A program made the position numbers and the translations under genes. From Arbacia lixula (lineage: Eukaryota; Echinodermata; Echinoidea; Arbacioida; Arbaciidae), in assembly GCA_963669155.1 (NCBI GenBank), contig OZ022584.1, forward strand, positions 11,640,572 through 11,704,571: a stretch of DNA of 64,000 bases, given 5' to 3'. Positions 10,381 through 25,600 of this stretch are shown here, piece by piece (the stretch's first letter is position 1; each line of letters starts with the position of its first letter). The notes beneath the pieces were generated by a model that saw nothing but the letters and a program-made list of their open reading frames with translations, did not search any database and was not told the DNA's origin.

Positions 10381-11140
10381 CCGCCCTTACGTAAAGCGCG
10401 CGAAACTCGTCCGCGAATGAACGTCGATATTTTGGCAGACGACAGTCGGGCAACACTGTGGTTTGATCCAGTCTCGGAAGGGAGGCGTATTACGAACACA
10501 TCTTCACTGCCTCTCATGACAACATACTCATCGCCTGGGCATCACGGACAGAGGGCAAAGAATCAATATCTCGGCATCAACTGTTTCTGGCTCCATAATC
10601 CACGCAGACAAGCAATCTGAGAAGACGGCTCGGGATCGTGCTGGTTTCAAGCTCATGTTTAGCCGCCATTATCTCGTTGGAGTGGACTGGTTACTCTCTG
10701 AAGTGAATCCATCTTTTGCATGACAACAGCGATCGAGAGTCAATCGAATCATCTAAATTTCACCAGGAGAAATAAGTTAAGTCCGGTCATGAACTTCAGT
10801 GAGACTAAAATTGGGGAAAATTATACATCTCCTCCCCATCGCGTGTGAGCTTGAACTCAATTCCTCTTTCATGCCATTGGTAGATGAATCGTTGATAACC
10901 ACCCCATGCGTTAAATCATTCACCCCGTATTCTGAAAACAACTGGTAATTCTTTCGGCTCGAACGTACATCTCTATTTCGGTCTTTTCGCTACCACTCAG
11001 TCGTGCCTCCCGTAAGAGCGTTTAAGATCGAGAGAGCGAGAGAGAGAAGACAAATTCCACCGACTTGCGTCTCAATATTCCTCACTCGCTTCCAGTTCTT
11101 CTCTGACGAGGACCGTCTTGTTACGACCAGCATCGTCCGT
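10381..11140. other. Upstream region of the second gene
   Basis: Mixed-composition sequence with more CpG than its surroundings, for example around 10390-10420. No exon is recognised. It may hold the promoter-proximal sequence of the gene starting near 11174. Confidence 0.3.
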
Positions 11141-11144
11141 GGGA

Positions 11145-11177
11145 TATAAACTGCAACTCAAGCGGGCAGAGTCATTA
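11145..11177 (+). promoter_or_regulatory. Candidate TATA box and initiator
   Basis: TATAAA at 11145-11150 and an initiator-like TCATTA at 11172-11177. The T of the TATA box is 29 bases from the presumed +1 A at 11174, which is the canonical spacing. This sits 118 bases before the start codon at 11292. It is a motif match only. Confidence 0.35.
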
Positions 11178-11190
11178 ATTTGGACAGAAT

Positions 11191-11202
11191 ATGACATTTT
11201 AG
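11191..11202 (+). promoter_or_regulatory. Three-codon upstream ORF in the 5' leader
   Basis: ATG ACA TTT TAG lies in the predicted leader, out of frame with the main start at 11292. It could lower initiation at the main ATG if the leader is as predicted. Confidence 0.3.
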
Positions 11203-11291
11203 CTAAATTGCAGACGAGCACGAGACCATATACTTGGACGCGCAATTCTTTCTGTCCGATTACGCGGAGAGAAACCGGGCCGGCCAGCAAT

Positions 11292-11346
11292 ATGACTACC
11301 CTCCAGTGGCTAGGAGCTCTTATCATTGTGGCATGCTTTTCTCATG
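11292..11346 (+). CDS. First coding exon of a secreted or membrane protein (signal peptide only)
   Basis: It encodes MTTLQWLGALIIVACFSHG: a short polar start, a hydrophobic core (LGALIIVACF) and a small-residue cleavage region, so a typical signal peptide. A at -3 favours initiation, and there is no in-frame ATG upstream before the predicted cap site. The exon ends one base into a codon at CATG before GTGAGT, a consensus donor; reading on gives Glu then TGA. This phase-1 layout is the same as in the mucin-like gene at 548. The mature protein is not identified: the next exon lies at an unknown distance. A candidate with the right phase is at 33902. Function cannot be stated. Confidence 0.55.
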
Positions 11347-11538
11347 GTGAGTGAAGATTTCATTTTTTTTTCTTGAACTTGTTTTTACAAAATTCACTAG
11401 ACGTACAATTTTATTGATTTTTTCTAACTGTCTGAATTTGTAAACGTCAAAATGGTATATGTCATGAATGTATTTCATAGAGAGAGTATATAATAAAACA
11501 TTTTTTGGTAGTGAGAGTACTTCCAGGTTTTAAACTCC
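11347..11538 (+). other. Start of first intron of the second gene
   Basis: It begins with GTGAGT. AT-rich, no further feature. Confidence 0.4.
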
Positions 11539-11859
11539 TTAAAGGTAGCCCGTCCCTTTTGCAGACCTAACTCCGAAAGTTCCCTGACTTTGTCATCATT
11601 TGATGGAGAGTGGCTATATAACCTTTCCCTGGAATCGACGAAAGAGGAAATAATCTTCGATAATTGAGCGAGCTTTTTTTTTTCATACCACGAAAATAGT
11701 CAAATCTCAGTAAAAACTAGTTAGATTTTCATTTATTCTACGGGAGTTATAGTACCTCTGACCTTAAAATTCACAGTTGGTATCCCAAAGACACGTGCTT
11801 AATATATGCAAACTTTCATGACGTTTGCAGATGCTTGTAAATGGGACGGGCCAACTTGA
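11539..11859. mobile_element. MITE-like element with GCCCGTCCC inverted ends
   Basis: The left end TTAAAGGTAGCCCGTCCC is mirrored on the right by GGGACGGGCCAACTTGAA, giving terminal inverted repeats of about 18 bp that match at roughly 13 positions. The outer left TTAA matches a decayed TTGA on the right, suggesting a TTAA target duplication. The 321-bp interior has no coding capacity. It is non-autonomous, probably old. Confidence 0.5.
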
Positions 11860-12352
11860 AGATAAGATTTAACAACATTTTTATGCATTGATATTGTTGT
11901 TGAAACCTATAATCCACTGCTAATCAATACTTAACACAAATGCATTTTCATTGCTAACAACCGCCTTTCCAGACCTGTATAATGTGTTAATAATGTTCGC
12001 GAAAGATATTATGTAACGTCTCGACGTTGTTATTCATATCATACCACTTGTGTTTGCATTTCTGTCATCAACTTAGTACTATAGAAATTATGATATAAAA
12101 CTACAACATCAGGTAAATGTTAATATCAGCTCATGATACATAATCAGCATTGAGGGTATTGCATCTTATTTATTGATCTTGTTGTTTTAATCACATCCAT
12201 ATTGTCACACTTTAGTCTGTGTGTGAATCTGAATCTTACTTCTGGTTCGCAGTGCTAAAGTCAGCAAGAAACAAGCTAAAAAAGTGTAAACATTAAGTGA
12301 ATTAAGGGCTTCGTCTCATAAGACATCTGCTTTTTGAAGCACTTGTTTTCTT

Positions 12353-12388
<36 letters not shown>

Positions 12389-12646
12389 CAGAATAAGACC
12401 CATATTAGAATATTTATTGCAGCTATGGCATAATTGTTTTATAGTGCATATGTCCCAAACGGAAGTGATGACCATTTGCTCATTAACAAACGTGACCACT
12501 CGTCATGAAACCAGCAGTTACAAGACGGAAACTCACTTTGTTATCATTGTTTCACAATTGTGTAGATTTTACAGAAAGCTCTTAAACTTTAGCGTATAGT
12601 TTGTACTAGATAGCACATATGGCATTTTTGCAAGAAACGCTACCCC

Positions 12647-12678
<32 letters not shown>

Positions 12679-13770
12679 TTACAGAAAACAATATGTTGAA
12701 ATGTATGCACGTTTCGTAATAACGGGTTACGACCAAAAAAGTACTCTCTGAATGAACAGCGATGCTATGTACTATGCGTTGATCATAGCAATGTCTATAT
12801 TCCATGGTTCGTAGCAAAACCGTATGCGATTTTATAAATTCAAATTAGATGAAATCATTCTTTAGTAGGAATAACAACCAAAGAATAAGTTGGTCATGCG
12901 CACATCATTTGAAAAACATAGTGCTATCAAATATGATTAAGATGACAACATGTTTTTAATGTTCATGATGATAAATTTATTGCAGCAGTAATTCACGTTA
13001 ACGTTTTGAATAGAGGCTGAAAATGCACACGTAAAGTCAATTCAATTAACATTTTTTTTTACACATGTTGTATACAGAACGATAAACGATTATTAAACTC
13101 GATTATCAGATTACACTAGTTAAATCGTGTCAATAGTTGCAGTCGGCCATTCTGATGGGACAGACTAACCGGAAAGTTAGGGCATATTGATATCCCACCG
13201 ACATTTCCCCTTAGCTACTTGTCCAGAAGACTAGTTTCAAGTTTCCAGACACGTTTCAAGTTTGATTAATACGGATAGTGTTATTCTATCGTTGATTGAA
13301 ATATTGTAAAAGCGCTCACATGCACGATGTGTATTGTATCATGCTTCGTGGTTTAACCAGTACCTTCTCCTTGAATGGAGGAGCACGGTTTCTCCTTAAA
13401 TAATTGACGAAGCAAAACGTTTCCACTCTCTGACACACGCGAATGAACGTGTGCAACTATAGCCGAAATGGAATATTTTCATGTTGCATCTGTTCACACT
13501 GTTCATTAATTTCGTGTTTATACTGGCATGCAATCAATGCTGCTAGTGTAATGTTGGGTAGACTCCAGTATAGTAGGAACAGGGGGACAGGTGTGGATGC
13601 GTGCATCCTCATCTATTCAAATCATCGGCGATTCTATATACATACTGCCCAGGGCGTTAACTAATCATCTCGATAATGGGGGCCAATATAAAAAAAGTTG
13701 ATATCTTTTCCACATCCATGACATCCCTGGACAGAGAGAAGAAGCAGGATGAGAGGGAGAGAACAGATAT
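11860..13770. other. Gene-free AT-rich stretch with two short microsatellites
   Basis: It contains (CA)n at 12356-12386 and a C12-T26 run at 12643-12680. No exon is supported. Confidence 0.45.
12643..12680. repeat. Poly-C/poly-T tract
   Basis: A C run of about 12 directly followed by a T run of about 26. Confidence 0.9.
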
Positions 13771-13771
13771 C

Positions 13772-13899
<128 letters not shown>

Positions 13900-13959
13900 T
13901 CCGGAGAGGGGGGTCGAAGAACCGCAAAAAACGTACATCACCGAGACTGATCGCAATTA

Positions 13960-16590
<2,631 letters not shown>

Positions 16591-16850
16591 TCTTTAGGAG
16601 GGATGCTGGCATCAGCACGTATGATGGGGTCACGTTCACACAGGAAGTATATATGGGTCTTTGGGAGGGATGCTGGCGTCAGCACGTATGATGGGGCCAC
16701 GTTCATACAGGAAGTATATACATGATATATGGGTCTTTGGGAGGGATACTGGCATCAGCACGTATGATGGAGCCGCGTTCACACATGAAGTATATATGGG
16801 TCTTTGGGAGGGATGCTGGCATCAGCACGTATGATGGAGCGACGTTCATA
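16591..16850. repeat. Minisatellite, four copies of a 67-bp unit
   Basis: Units start at 16591, 16658, 16734 and 16801. Each contains TCTTTGGGAGGGATGCTGGC, CAGCACGTATGATGG and GAAGTATATATGGG. The second unit has a 9-bp insertion (76 bp) and the fourth is truncated. The copies differ at few positions, so the array is recent or homogenised. Confidence 0.9.
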
Positions 16851-16999
16851 GCCAATTACATATGGGTGAATTCGGCTCCATCAAATCCAAATAACTTGTA
16901 AGAATGAAACGTTTGCATGGTAAAATGTGCCTGGAGAGTATTCAACACCTGGCATAGCATAATCGCCATCTCGCCATAGTTTAGCAATACGATCATTCT

Positions 17000-17106
17000 C
17001 ATCTTCATCGTCATCATCGTTATCGTTATCATCGCCGTCATCATGATCGTGAGCATTGTCTTCGCCATCATCGTCATCATGGTCATATTCATCGTCAATA
17101 CCATTG

Positions 17107-17142
<36 letters not shown>

Positions 17143-17160
17143 CCATTCTCATCTTCATTT
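17000..17160. repeat. Imperfect (ATC)n block
   Basis: TCATCA-type triplets, perfect from about 17108 to 17140. The Asp/Met and Ser reading frames are repeat artefacts. Confidence 0.85.
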
Positions 17161-18919
17161 TCATCCATACCAATCTTCTTTGTAATATTTATTCCATCCA
17201 TCGCATGTACATTTAGCACATATTATTTGAGACAATTATCATTCCCTTATTCAGGTGTATATCGTTTAGCCATGTCAGAAATTAACCCTTCTTCCCTTTT
17301 GGAATATGCTTAGAAAGGGCAAAATGACGTCAAAATAAATTTAAGTGTTTTTTCGATAAATTCTTCTCAATTATTACTATCAATATCTTGAGAGCGTTTT
17401 CTCTTTGTTCTTATCGTCCTAAAAGACGCCAACAATACTTGTAGTTCAGAGCAGCGGGCCATGTTTTGCAGCCTGCTTCTAAATCGAGATCCTTCCTTGA
17501 AACCTATGATCGGACACAAACTTGCGAATGTGCTTTGAGCACACACGCCCTTTCCGTGCAATCTAACATGATGTTACACATGTCTTATTGGCCCGCTAGA
17601 CTCCGGGGGTGAGGTGAGTCGGCTAGGATGGCTTTCACACGATAACTTCAAACCAGCTGAATATATTGACTCTCTTCCAATAACCGCCCTCACGCGCGTG
17701 TGTCGAGTCCGCTTGGCTTTCGCGATGAACCGGCGCGAGCAAGCAGTTACTGTAGTCCTCATGACTAAAATATCACTTATATCACGTGCCATGGGATAAA
17801 GGTAATGCGTCTGGATCGTGTCTTCTCACAACATACGTGTATGGCATAACAATTATATTGTGTGAGACAATGCGATCTATAGAGTTGTGCGCCTTCATGC
17901 GGATAGTTACGAACAGCAATACAGAACCATTTATTTCCAGTGTTTTGGTCTATACCATATGTATGATTATGTGAGTGTCATGTTGAAAATTCAAAGTCAG
18001 AAAGTGCACAATGTGTGATATTACTAGCAATATTATGTCAGCACACTTGTTATTCGCAATATTTGTCAGTAAACATATTTCAGGCGAAGGTGTATGTGCT
18101 CGCGCACGTGTATGAGTGCGCATGTGTTCTTTATGAGATGGAGGTTGTGTATGTACGTTCGTGAAAGAACGAGGAAGGGGAGGGGGGGGGGGAGGGGGGT
18201 GGTCAGAAATCGAAGTCCCTGTCCAGGGAGAGCACACGGAGCGTCCGACTGAGAAAGGTAAACGTACTTTCTGGGCCTCTCGAGTCGCTCCCTACGTTAT
18301 GACGTCCCCACGCAGCCCACCTTCGCCCCTCCCTACTCGCGGAGGAAATTAGGCCACAACGCTTATAGTCCGGCCTATTTAGAATAACGGATGAAGCACT
18401 CCCATGTTCTTCCTCCTTGCTGGGCTAAATTTCACCACCTGACATCGTGATGGATGAGAACTTTACTGGAACAAAATATGCCACAAAGTCTCCTTTTACA
18501 TTGCCTCTCCTTGATCTAATCTCCTTACAGTCTTATATATAAGGGACACTTGGCATACAACTGCAAACAGATCATGCACATGCTCGCGCGATCTCGCGAA
18601 ATCGCCTTTTAAACAATTTGTGAAGTATCATGTGTGTCCAGATATTCAATCACACGCCATGCGCGATTGCCGGCATGACGTCAAATCACTCTTCTGATTG
18701 AAAAATCGCTAATGTGAGCTAGAGCATTTTCTTCTTGCTCGGTATTGTTCGATGCTCCTCCGTCATTGTGTTTTGTCATGTCGATATAATCAACCATCTC
18801 GAGCATGTATGGGGCGAAACATTCTTGGTCATTATGCACCAGGCAGGCTGCCGTGTTCCCTGCATCCGTGCTTACACGACTGGGCAAGGTTGAATGGAAG
18901 GGGAGCTAAGATGGAGAGA
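17161..18919. other. Gene-free stretch
   Basis: It holds two TGACGTCA sites (17325-17332 and 18676-18683) and a G-rich run at 18177-18201. No exon is supported. Confidence 0.4.
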
Positions 18920-18925
18920 GGGGGT

Positions 18926-18983
<58 letters not shown>

Positions 18984-18995
18984 AGAGACAGGGAG

Positions 18996-19034
<39 letters not shown>

Positions 19035-19108
19035 GGCAGAGACAGAGAGAGAGAGAGAGACAGACAGAGACAGACAGAGACAGACAGAGAAACAGAGAGA
19101 GAGGGAGC

Positions 19109-19140
<32 letters not shown>

Positions 19141-19245
19141 GAGAGAGACAGAGAGACAGAGAGAGACAGAGAGAGACAGAGAGACAGAGAGAGACAGAGA
19201 GAGACAGAGAGAGACAGAGAAAGACAGAGAGAAAGAAAGAGAGAG
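18920..19245. repeat. (GA)n/(GACA)n block
   Basis: More than 320 bp of GA repeat, with CAGACAGA- and GACAGAGA-type higher-order patterns in the second half. Confidence 0.95.
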
Positions 19246-20580
19246 AATGGGAGGTGGGTAGCAAACAAATGAGAAAGAAAGCGAGAGTTAGACATATAAC
19301 CATACTAGTGGGAGAGAAATCTAAAACAAGAAGAAAGAGAGAGATGAAAAGGGAAATTGCATGTGTGTGAAGGTGTAGGAGAGAGGTGGCGATATTCATG
19401 ATATTGTCGTTGGTTTTACAGTACATGCACGTACTCTCAATATCCAATCAATCCTTAATGTGCAATACAAACTTCTACTCTATATATGGTATGTTCTTTG
19501 CCTGTGTCAAATTGCACTCGTATCACATTAAAAGGTCTTCATTGTCAATTGTCCAACCCTATTCATTTTGAACTTTAAGTTTTCAACGCCCCCCCCCCCC
19601 CCCCCGAAACAGAAGAGGAAAAAAAAGAGTGTCTTGCTGTCATTGTTTTATTGAGAGACATATCCGAAGTGCTTCCTGAAATACTATTTTAAGGGATAAG
19701 GACCTCAATTCTGACGAATTGTGGACATAGGTCTAGGACGAATAACTTCAATCCCGCGCACCATTGAGGAGTTTTATAGGGAACTCCCTGTGGTCTAACT
19801 ACCATGTAATCTGTGAACCGCTAAGTCATCTTCATTCTTCTCGAAGAACCGACCAGGCTTGTGTTTTTCTGGAGCTAGCGGGGCAGAGATTGGAAAGCGA
19901 GGCGGGAGACCCCGGCCTCGTCTGGCTTCCAGCTCCTTTCGCTTGGCTAGGAGTGTGTCACGGCCAGTGCCAGAGCAAGCATGGCCGCAGGAATATGACA
20001 ATACAAGCCGGGGGATATTTTCTCTCGCATGAACACGATGAAGATTGAAAAGCGGTGAGGTGTCGGTGATTAGCACGCTATTCATCCGCCTCGCCTTCCT
20101 CGCTTGCTGGCCGCCCAGCGTGTAGTGAAGAGGGGTTAATAATCATACTCTTGACAATTTCAAAATTAAAAATCAGCACTTGAATTATTCGGAATCTCCA
20201 GAGCGAGTCAAATATCTTGGGGAGCTAGGGGTTGACAGAACACTGATTGTGATATGTCCATGTTAGAACGTAGTGATGCTCGGCAAAACTTTGACGGGGG
20301 GGGGGGGGGGGGGGGGAGGGGGTCTTCCCCAGGAAATCCGACCTACCATAGGATTTATCATTCAAAATAGTCTAGCCTCCAATCCACCATTAACATGATT
20401 TAAGTAGTTTTGAAACGAACGGGAGCGTTGGGGTGGGTGATGATGGTGCGGAAAGGGGGGGGGGGGGGGGGTCTGGCGACAGAATGTTCGCATCCCTTAT
20501 TTAGTAAGTGGATTCCTAGTTCCTCTCAAGGGTATTCCATCTACGGTTACAAACCTTAAGAAAATGGGAAATTCTGATGA
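19246..20580. other. Gene-free stretch with C and G homopolymers
   Basis: C run at 19589-19605; G runs at 20296-20316 and 20454-20471. A GC-rich island at about 19850-20110 has overlapping open frames on both strands but no recognisable protein. Confidence 0.4.
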
Positions 20581-20582
20581 GA

Positions 20583-20594
20583 GTGTGTGTGTGT

Positions 20595-20631
<37 letters not shown>

Positions 20632-20656
20632 AGAGAGAGAGAGAGAGAGAGAGAGA
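20583..20656. repeat. Compound (GT)n(GA)n microsatellite
   Basis: About 23 GT units (one AT interruption) pass directly into GA units. Confidence 0.95.
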
Positions 20657-21049
20657 TGTTTACAAATGTTTTCGCTGTTAGGTAACGGAAAAAAAGTTTT
20701 GATAACATCAAGACATATCAGTTGTAATTGAAGGTGTGTGCTCAACATTATAATCTCCTATATAACTACAAAAAAGATTGATTTCTACACTCTAGATGGC
20801 TTAAGCCTAGATGGCAGAGAGAAAAACCTTGGTGTGTATGGTCAAATATGACACCTTGAACGAGGCTACACTGTCAAGAACATGGGTAGGCACAAGGCGG
20901 TGAATTGAATAACACAGCTATCGATCGATATCTGGGGAACCTGGTGATACATGGATATCGTGCTCGCGCTGAAGAATTGTGTGGTCCGAATGGGAATATG
21001 GAAGGGAGTGAGTAAAAAAAAAGAGAGAAGGCGTAGCGTGGGATGTTAA

Positions 21050-21050
21050 T

Positions 21051-21082
<32 letters not shown>

Positions 21083-21120
21083 CTGGGGGGGGGGGAGGGG
21101 GGGGGGAGGTGGGAGGGGGA
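21050..21120. repeat. (TG)n followed by poly-G
   Basis: A short TG array followed by several long G runs. G-quadruplex potential on the + strand. The layout resembles the tract at 5278. Confidence 0.9.
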
Positions 21121-22471
21121 TGTACGACCAACACCTTAATCCATCGCTTTCAACCATGGATACGTGTATGTGTATATCATCAATATATTTAAATAATGCT
21201 ATCTACGTTTTTTAGATAACACCATATTACATATAATATCATGTTGCTATTATCATTGCGGTTCATCTTTCATCATTGTTGTCTATTTCTTTATTTTTAT
21301 TTTTCAAGTTATTTTTTCGTTTTCATTATTTAATTTACAAATTCACAAATAACTCTTTCACCTACAAGTATTGTAATTATTATCGGGTATATACATCACA
21401 GCATCGGACAACAATAATTTTCTTCGTGTTGATGGTTTCTTCAATCATCGGCAACTACTTCTCATCTTAAACACACTACTATTTCGTTAGATTTAGCTTT
21501 CTTAAGGTTTACAATGGGTTAATTGGTTTCTAGTCTTTATACTGATGTGATTTGATGGCCTGATCGTCGAAAAAACAAACTTATTCTTAACGCGCACCGC
21601 AACTCTCATGTATAACACGCGTTTTATATGACTTTTCAGTACGCGCTTACACAATCATCGACATCCCTAATTTTCAGTCTTTTCCGGGATACTCTGCTTG
21701 ATTGCCCATTCTATATTGTTCTCTTGTCCTGAGTTTTTCCCGAAATCCTCCATCGGCACATTGAACAAGACACCACCACGTCTAAAGCGCAGGGTACCTT
21801 TGGCATTGCCATTGCCAGAAACCCGCCAAAGACAGAGACTTAGACAAAGTGATGAAAGACCTTTCCTATTTAGTCCACTAGCAGGACAAACAGAACAAAA
21901 ACAGACACAATCCAATCACCTGTGATTAGTAGCAGCCACTATTTTTTCGGGCTCTGTCCGCGAGCTGCTCGTCCCAGGAAGAAATAGGGCAGTTTGCCCA
22001 CCCGGCAGCGATCGATTGTCACGATTGTTACCCGTTGTGCTGATCCGGCCACGATTAGATGTCGAGGTAACGGGAAACCGTTTAGCTTCAGTCAGATCGA
22101 GTCTTGAAGGAATTATACCGGAAGAAGGGATAAGGTTGTGATTTGGCGCCGCGTTCCCGGTGACTCTGTCCAAAAGGCTTGATTGAGTGAAAGGGGGCTT
22201 GTCAAACGTGGTTGGTCTGGAAAACAATATCCGGAGAGGAGGGTTTTGATTAGGGGGAAATTGTAGAAGATTGGCTTGTTGCAGTGGAAGGGTTGGGACA
22301 ATCCCATCTATGGGTAGGGATATGATAGGCGTAGACGAAATGCTAACTTGGGCGAAGGAATGTATTTCATGGGAGGATACGGATGAGGGATAAGGAGTAT
22401 ACCAGCGGGAATTCTAAATACGACGAATTGCAAGGAGAAAAAAACTATGTAACAACGAAGGACAGATTAAC

Positions 22472-22475
<4 letters not shown>
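21121..22475. other. Gene-free stretch
   Basis: AT-rich to about 21660, then nearer 50% GC to about 22330 with short open frames on both strands and no recognisable domain. Confidence 0.35.

Positions 22476-22478
<3 letters not shown>

Positions 22479-22527
<49 letters not shown>
22479..22527. repeat. (GA)n microsatellite
   Basis: A pure GA array of about 24 units; a second short GA array lies at about 22620-22650. Confidence 0.95.
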
Positions 22528-22531
<4 letters not shown>

Positions 22532-22650
22532 AATAGAAATAGAGAGAGTGTTTATGTGTGTCTGTGTATTGTGTAAAACCTGTAGAAATAAAGGGGGAAG
22601 ACGAAAGTTACAGACACTCACAGAGAGAGAGATAGAGAGAGAGAGAGAAA

Positions 22651-25600
22651 GGGCGATAGAGGAAGATGGAGAGGGACCGAGAATTCATGAATAGGATAAT
22701 GACCACGGAGGAGTAAACATGGTAAATACATACGAAATCTGTCAAGAATTTCGTTTACAAAATAACAACCAAAAGCAAGAACATGAAACAAAATCTCCTC
22801 AGTTCGGGAATGGCGATGGCCTTCCCAAAGCAATCACATTTGTTGATCATTAGAGAATTAAAAGTTGCGCAACTGTGGGCTGTGTGCTTTCGTTGTCTTA
22901 TCTGCTATCCCATCTCATTCTAATGCAGCTGTAATAATTCCAATTCTGGAATGAGAGATACGAGATACCCTCATTAGAGAGATCCTTGCCCTTTTATCGA
23001 CAAGGTTGAAAGGGTGGGGTGGGAGGGGGAATATTTAATCAGTTAAAGTGGGAACTCTGTAAAACGTTGGTGATCTCTTCCCATATTACCTAGCAAACTA
23101 CACCAATTTCACTAACGCGCATCGGGTTTTGATACTTTCTTTGCAGTTGTGGTTACACTTTATTCTAATCAATTTATATTTTTTTTGTATTTCACGATAT
23201 TCCGCGATGTCACTGCGCGGTAGTGAACATTTTCTGAGACCGCGGCCGGAAGCACGAAACGATATGCAACAGTTACACAACCGTCACAACATCGTTTTTG
23301 ATATGCGTAATTAATGCTGACACAAATAACTTTCTATTGGTTGTTTGCTTGCTGTTTGCAATGCTACGTTTCATGAGTTTTCATATGATATCCACGTGAG
23401 GTTTACCCTCCTCCACCATTTCATAAAAAAAACACGACTTACCCAACACAGATACATAAATATAGTTCAATTGAAAATAGTACCCTTCTCAACGGAGTGT
23501 TACACAACAATTTATGAATGTAATCGTGGTTATATAGGTTAATGAAAACATTGCAAATATCACCACCCTTGCTAAGATAAGAATATTTCTGGTGCTCCTT
23601 TTGGTATCATTAGATTCATGTAGTCTGCTTTCTCACATTTAGCTCCTTCACTCCCATCGAGCGTTTGCCGCCATACAGTCCAACCGTACTACACCACCTG
23701 ATTTGTACAATTAATTGTGTTATGTTTTTGTAATATTGAAAATGCAAATAAGCAGTCTGTGGAAGTTACATATCTTGTTGTATTGGTGTGAGGAGACTCG
23801 TGATGACTGAAAGAAGTCAAGAAATCAACCAGTGCACTACAAACCCAGGTTTTTACCACACTATTTGCCCCAAATAAGCATATTGAGAGGGGAAAGGACA
23901 TCGATTTTAAAATGGCCGCACATAACTTGGGTCGTGGTAAAACAAAAATGTAACATCTTGCCGAAATATTGCATTGTCGGCTCATCTCGCTCCCTTCCGC
24001 ACAGCTGGGAGATGCGCCTTCCCCTGCGGTGAAATTTGATGAATTATGGCGCCCGAGCATGTCGGCCGAGCTGTGAAACGATTGCAAGTTCTGGATAATT
24101 TAATCAGAGTCACCAATGTGTCACAAATTGTCAGCGATGTAAGGTGATGTTCCTTGATCAGATTTTACGTGTTCGTGCTGCGCAGCCAGCAAGGCAAGCA
24201 TGACCTTCTCCGCTTATTATATTTCATCGGCAGTAAATAAATAATGAGGATGATGAAGCTATCCGCTAGGGCTAATGAATCTACTGCACTTTTGAAGTTA
24301 TCAAAGGGTATTGTGTACTTATCATTCCTAGCATATGCCTTGCGGTTGCCTCTCACTACGTTGGCAGCCTCAAGGGAACTTATTAATCGGGGATCGAAAT
24401 GATGAGTTCTAGTTTAATTCACAACAATTCCCGCTTTCAACTACACTGTCTAGTTTTTGAAACCATCTAAGAGTAAGTAATCATGTTCTCTAATGATGGA
24501 TTGTGTTGGATATTGAAGGACTGTAGAGTAGCAAGATAACTCAAACATTCTTGACGATTCGTGTAAGGCGTACTGTACAGGGTTGGGTATCATCTCTTCA
24601 TCTTAAAGTGACTAAGATGCATGTTCTCCTTGACATCGTCTTGTTTTAATACCAGACGTAAACAAAAGTACGTTTTTCCTGGGCAAAACACGCGATTCTT
24701 TATAATTGCACTGTCGTATCTTAACAACGTATTAACGGAAAAGCCATACGTGCACAGCGTTAATGTTGACGTGACTTCGGCCCCCGCCTGGCGATGAATG
24801 ATAAAAAAAAAAAAAAAAAGAAAACTGAGCGGCCTGCAGTTGCTGAATCAAGAAGAGGGAAAAGAACAACGATCAGCGGAAGGATGTGACATGAGTCTGA
24901 CGTATGAAGGTGTCATTCACTCGACAAAAGTACTATATTTAGAGTAGATACACACTTCCACTTTATTACCAATGCATACCCTTTGGTTGCCGATAGCGAC
25001 AACACACGTTAACTCAATTTATCGGTTTGATTGTCACTATTTTCCCATGAAACAAGCATTTCCATTGTGATCTGTGCAAAGAACCATTTTATCAGAATAA
25101 GGAATAAAATCAGGTTCAAATATTCCCTATAATCACCTTTTCCCTAGATATCCAAATTCGATTGTGACGAGTGATCGAAACACCGGACATTATCGAATTT
25201 TCAATTTTAGGCGGGAAGAAAAGAGCGGGAAAACAGTCGTCGATTGGGGACCGTCCCTTGGTGGTGCGCACTGTGTTGTGAGATTTGAAATGGTGCGCAA
25301 ATTAAATCCCGAGCCCCTTTGGTTGCCCAATCGAGCATTAGATGTAATTCGTCATGCGATTTTTTTTTGGGAGGGAACGAGGCTGTTTGATCGATCCAAC
25401 CCTGTCACGTGATGTCACATGGGAGGGGTAACATGTATACTGTGGAGAAATTGAGTTTGTAATGTTAGCTTTGCAAGTTTGTGTCGTTAAAGTAACAGTT
25501 ACAGTTACTATAAAAAGATGTCGCAGACATGTTTGCAGGATATAGAAATGTTTTCAAATGAGTTTTCAGTTATTGTAATAGTAAATACAATTTCAAAGCA

